Source of the DNA: Salinibacter sp. 10B
Lineage (GTDB): Bacteria > Bacteroidota > Rhodothermia > Rhodothermales > Salinibacteraceae
Reading direction: 5' to 3'
Assembly (NCBI RefSeq): GCF_002954405.1
Contig: NZ_MQWC01000004.1
Span: forward strand, 2,345,909 to 2,409,908
DNA length: 64,000 nucleotides
The notes under the pieces are model-generated. The model was not told where the DNA came from and searched no databases. It was given only the letters and a program-made list of their open reading frames with translations. Within the stretch, counting starts at the first letter, position 1. Each line of letters begins with the position of its first letter. This document shows, piece by piece, positions 62,271-64,000 of the stretch. A program made the translations under genes and the position numbers.

Positions 62271-62431
62271 CCGACGCAAGGAATCAGACTCAGGTGCTCA
62301 AGAGAGCAGAACGCCGCCCGCATGAACGCACCACGTAGCGGATTAGCATTGCAGACATCCCTGTACCGGATCGGCGCCCGCGTGCTCCGTGTCCATGTGC
62401 CGGTCTTGTTTCATCTCGTGGCCCCACAAAC

Positions 62432-62468
62432 AAAAAAACCCTGACCCGCCAGAACCGACGGACCAGGG
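62432..62468 (-). terminator. Terminator of the tRNA-Leu/Lys unit
   Basis: On the minus strand a 12-bp stem (with G-T pairs; CCCTG outer pair block, loop GGTTCT) is followed by seven T (plus-strand A run at 62432-62438), 12 bases past the tRNA-Leu 3' end. Confidence 0.8.
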
Positions 62469-62479
62469 ACCACTTTCAG

Positions 62480-62565
62480 TGCCCGAGAGAGGACTCGAAC
62501 CTCCACGGCCTGTAACGGCCACATGGCCCTCAACCATGCGCGTCTACCAATTCCGCCACTCGGGC
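62480..62565 (-). tRNA. tRNA-Leu (anticodon GAG)
   Basis: 86-nt class II tRNA: acceptor GCCCGAG/CTCGGGC, D-arm GCGGAATTGGTAGACGC, anticodon loop TTGAGGG in stem CATGG...CCATG, long variable arm and T-arm GGAGGTTCGAGTCCTC; discriminator A. Confidence 0.95.
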
Positions 62566-62581
62566 AGGGCACTGTCGAAAT

Positions 62582-62633
62582 GCGAATTTCGAATGCCGAA
62601 TGAGCGAGGGTTGTTTCACCATTCGAAATTCGC
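62582..62633. repeat. Inverted repeat between tRNA-Lys and tRNA-Leu
   Basis: Perfect 14-bp arms GCGAATTTCGAATG (62582-62595) and CATTCGAAATTCGC (62620-62633) around 24 bases, then CACTCGCCATTCGCAATTGC, which repeats the words of the rpsI hairpin. Member of the same hairpin family by sequence words. Confidence 0.6.
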
Positions 62634-62655
62634 CACTCGCCATTCGCAATTGCTG

Positions 62656-62729
62656 TGACCCCAGATGGATTCGAACCATCGACTCACGGATTAAAAGTCC
62701 GTTGCTCTGCCAGGCTGAGCTATGGGGCC
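62656..62729 (-). tRNA. tRNA-Lys (anticodon TTT)
   Basis: 74-nt cloverleaf: acceptor GGCCCCA/TGGGGTC (one G-T), D-arm GCTCAGCCTGGCAGAGC, anticodon loop CTTTTAA in stem CGGA...TCCG, T-arm GATGGTTCGAATCCATC, discriminator A. Confidence 0.96.
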
Positions 62730-62818
62730 AAATATGAAAATAGAGCACTCCTGTGTATGCCGCCGCCCGGCATCTGTTCGCCCGGCCGGGGGGCACAGTC
62801 TTGAATCGTGTGTGAGTC

Positions 62819-62947
62819 TAGTGGTCAGTCAGGCTGAGACTGTTGGGGGCCGAGTTGAACACGCTGTGTTGAATACGGCATTCTGCGGCCTGAATACAGT
62901 CTACTGGCCATCGTCCTACCCGACATGAAAAACGTGACGCCCCACTC
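62819..62947. mobile_element. MITE-like element, copy B
   Basis: Second 129-bp copy, in the same orientation as the one at 25611-25739, ~81% identical by hand, ungapped. The left end TAGTGGTCAGTCA is the same; the right end is more degraded (GACGCCCCACTC). Lies between tRNA-Lys and the pyrophosphatase gene. No coding frame of its own. Confidence 0.7.
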
Positions 62948-63063
62948 GCGGCCTAAGTGACTTCAATCATGGAGCTAGAATTTGCTTTGCTGAAAATCGG
63001 CTCCAAGAGCCACTGCGAGCCGTTTTTCTGGACACCAATCCCCAAGTTCTCGACTGAAGTTGC

Positions 63064-63510
63064 TTAAGACCGGACCTGCTCCCACAACGTGGGCATGTCG
63101 TAGCGCAGAACGAGCACCCCCTCCAGCAGCGTTCTATCGTAGTTGATGAAGCCATGGGCCGTGTACACCTCCGGTGGCGTGCAGTCGACCAGCAGTTTCA
63201 TCTCCCGGTCCTGTTGACGGTAATCCGTCGTGAGGAGAAGGCCGACGAGGCCCATCGTCCCACTCCCCAAAAAGACATCAACCGCCTCTCCGTCTGTGCT
63301 CGTCGTTCCGGGGACGAACCCGTAGTCCAGCGGATAGACAATCGACGGATACTCCGGATGTGCTTCCTGGGCCGGCCGATCAATGGTGACGCCCTGCTCC
63401 GCAATCACCCGTGCCCACGAATCCCATGAAAAATGGGACGCCACAGTCGCCCGCAGGGCCTGCAAGTGAAGGGGCGGTACGGCTTCGGCCGGTACAGAAA
63501 CGCCGGACAT
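63064..63510 (-). CDS. Inorganic pyrophosphatase-like protein
   Basis: 148 residues, short for family I soluble pyrophosphatases. The metal-binding signature is present: AHPEYPSIVYPLDYGFVPGT and STDGEAVDVFLG (two Asp of the three), followed by a downstream Asp in QQDREMKLLVDC. The N-terminal half diverges (PPLHLQALRATVASHFSWDS). It may be a small phosphatase on another diphosphate. It stands alone. Confidence 0.75.
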   Translation of the reverse strand: MSGVSVPAEAVPPLHLQALRATVASHFSWDSWARVIAEQGVTIDRPAQEAHPEYPSIVYPLDYGFVPGTTSTDGEAVDVFLGSGTMGLVGLLLTTDYRQQDREMKLLVDCTPPEVYTAHGFINYDRTLLEGVLVLRYDMPTLWEQVRS

Positions 63511-63939
63511 TGGTTACATCGGAAATCATTGTAGAAAACGAACGAATGAGGCCGCCCGCGCCGTGCGCCTGAGTAAAAACGAAACGCACGTTCAAAATAC
63601 CCGAAGAACGCCTCAAGCAGTGACCTGCATTCGGAGCGACGACGCCCCTGCACAACCTTAGAACGACTTGAAAGCGGCAATCATTCTCATGCGAAAAACC
63701 ACGTACCGAATGCTTAGATCCGATGAAGTGAAGCGATATTCGGTACGTAGATACTCGTGGATTTTTCCCTATACTGGACGGCGGCTGGCGAACCGGTCCC
63801 CAGAGCTCATGTCGCCTGTCTGCTCGGGCTCTGCATCTGAAGGACGGCGCGGAGCAGTTCTTGTACCCTCCTGTCTTCCCGCTGCGACGTGCCTCCCACC
63901 CGGCACGCGCAGCTCCCCATTGATTGGTGCCCGCCGCTC
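63511..63939. other. Intergenic with an 11-bp inverted repeat
   Basis: 429 bases between divergent genes. Holds the inverted repeat at 63701-63748 and no convincing gene on either strand. Confidence 0.45.
63701..63748. promoter_or_regulatory. Inverted repeat, possible operator
   Basis: Perfect 11-bp arms ACGTACCGAAT (63701-63711) and ATTCGGTACGT (63738-63748), 26 bases apart, about 190 bases before the gene starting at 63940. The half-site spacing suits a dimeric regulator. Confidence 0.45.
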
Positions 63940-64000
63940 ATGTTTGTGCGTTCTCATACCCGTTGGCTCGGCTTCGTCCCCCTCCTGCTCCTGTCGAGTG
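63940..64000 (+). CDS. Start of an exported protein, cut by the window end
   Basis: An ATG at 63940 opens MFVRSHTRWLGFVPLLLLSS: Arg residues then a hydrophobic core, the pattern of a signal peptide. The gene continues past the window, so the product cannot be told. Confidence 0.4.
   Translation, partial: MFVRSHTRWLGFVPLLLLSS

Noticed and set aside
60825-62444. Plus-strand frame over the LTA-synthase-like gene
   Set aside because: Antisense product rich in Arg/His/Pro without any family; the minus-strand gene has clear helices and a metal motif.
1-64000. CRISPR arrays, prophage, toxin-antitoxin or restriction systems
   Set aside because: No regularly spaced direct repeats and no cas, phage structural, nuclease or toxin motifs were seen in any frame.

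Overview
The window reads as chromosomal DNA of a moderately high-GC member of the Bacteroidota/Rhodothermota, most like a Salinibacter-type halophile. Pointers are an rpmB-rpmG-DUF4295 cluster (DUF4295 is typical of this assemblage), a large TonB receptor with a carboxypeptidase-regulatory domain, one-piece hybrid kinase/AraC regulators, and acidic low-complexity insertions in housekeeping proteins (an ~86-residue acidic leader on ribosomal protein S2, Ser/Asp/Glu linkers in DnaA and the uracil-DNA glycosylase). This placement is inference; no rRNA lies in the window.

Layout. 1-7.1 kb: signalling (5'-truncated hybrid kinase, an orphan NarL-type regulator without its phospho-acceptor Asp, a lipoprotein, and an intact NarX/NarL-like kinase-regulator pair). 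7.1-15.2 kb: a methyltransferase broken by one amber codon, TauE/SafE permease, S41 protease, TatC, a PyrE-like phosphoribosyltransferase, GlyA, DUF4159 and a roadblock-like protein, all on the minus strand. 15.8-22.1 kb: a secreted/outer-membrane block with a TonB receptor and two paralogous surface proteins. 22.6-28.4 kb: MFS and DUF389 membrane proteins, a mobile-element relic (MITE-like), a lipoprotein and a LolC/E-like permease. 28.6-30.5 kb: rpmB, rpmG, DUF4295, tRNA-Pro, -Arg, -Cys and a GNAT enzyme. 30.6-41.7 kb: a long minus-strand housekeeping series, in transcription order rplM, rpsI, rpsB, tsf, pyrH, frr, tRNA-Ser, yicC, gmk, rpoZ, coaBC, UDG, dnaB. 42-44 kb: an ECF sigma factor and a membrane TPR protein. 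44.1-47.5 kb: dnaN, dnaA and a DnaA-box cluster that is the likely replication origin. 47.7-52.5 kb: a tiny membrane protein, ribBA, yajC, SRP RNA, a DPP3-like protein without its zinc site, and an AraC regulator. 52.7-56.8 kb: aldehyde dehydrogenase, alcohol dehydrogenase, DUF779 and Hsp20. 57.4-64 kb: CBS, macro-domain and TfoX proteins, a glycosyltransferase, an LTA-synthase-like sulfatase, tRNA-Leu, tRNA-Lys, a second MITE copy, a pyrophosphatase and the start of a further exported protein.

There is no CRISPR array, intact transposase, prophage or recognisable defence island. The most unusual theme is enzymes that keep their fold signature but lose metal or phospho-acceptor residues (response regulator at 3.5 kb, UDG at 32.2 kb, RibA half of RibBA at 47.9 kb, M49 peptidase at 49.9 kb). 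The second theme is several families of short intergenic repeats: a 129-bp MITE-like element in two copies, a second rearranged repeat pair around hsp20, hairpin repeats after rpsI, frr and tRNA-Lys, and a palindrome triplet after glyA. Coordinates of starts were set by eye from start codons and family N-termini; shine-dalgarno signals are mostly weak, as is usual in this group.
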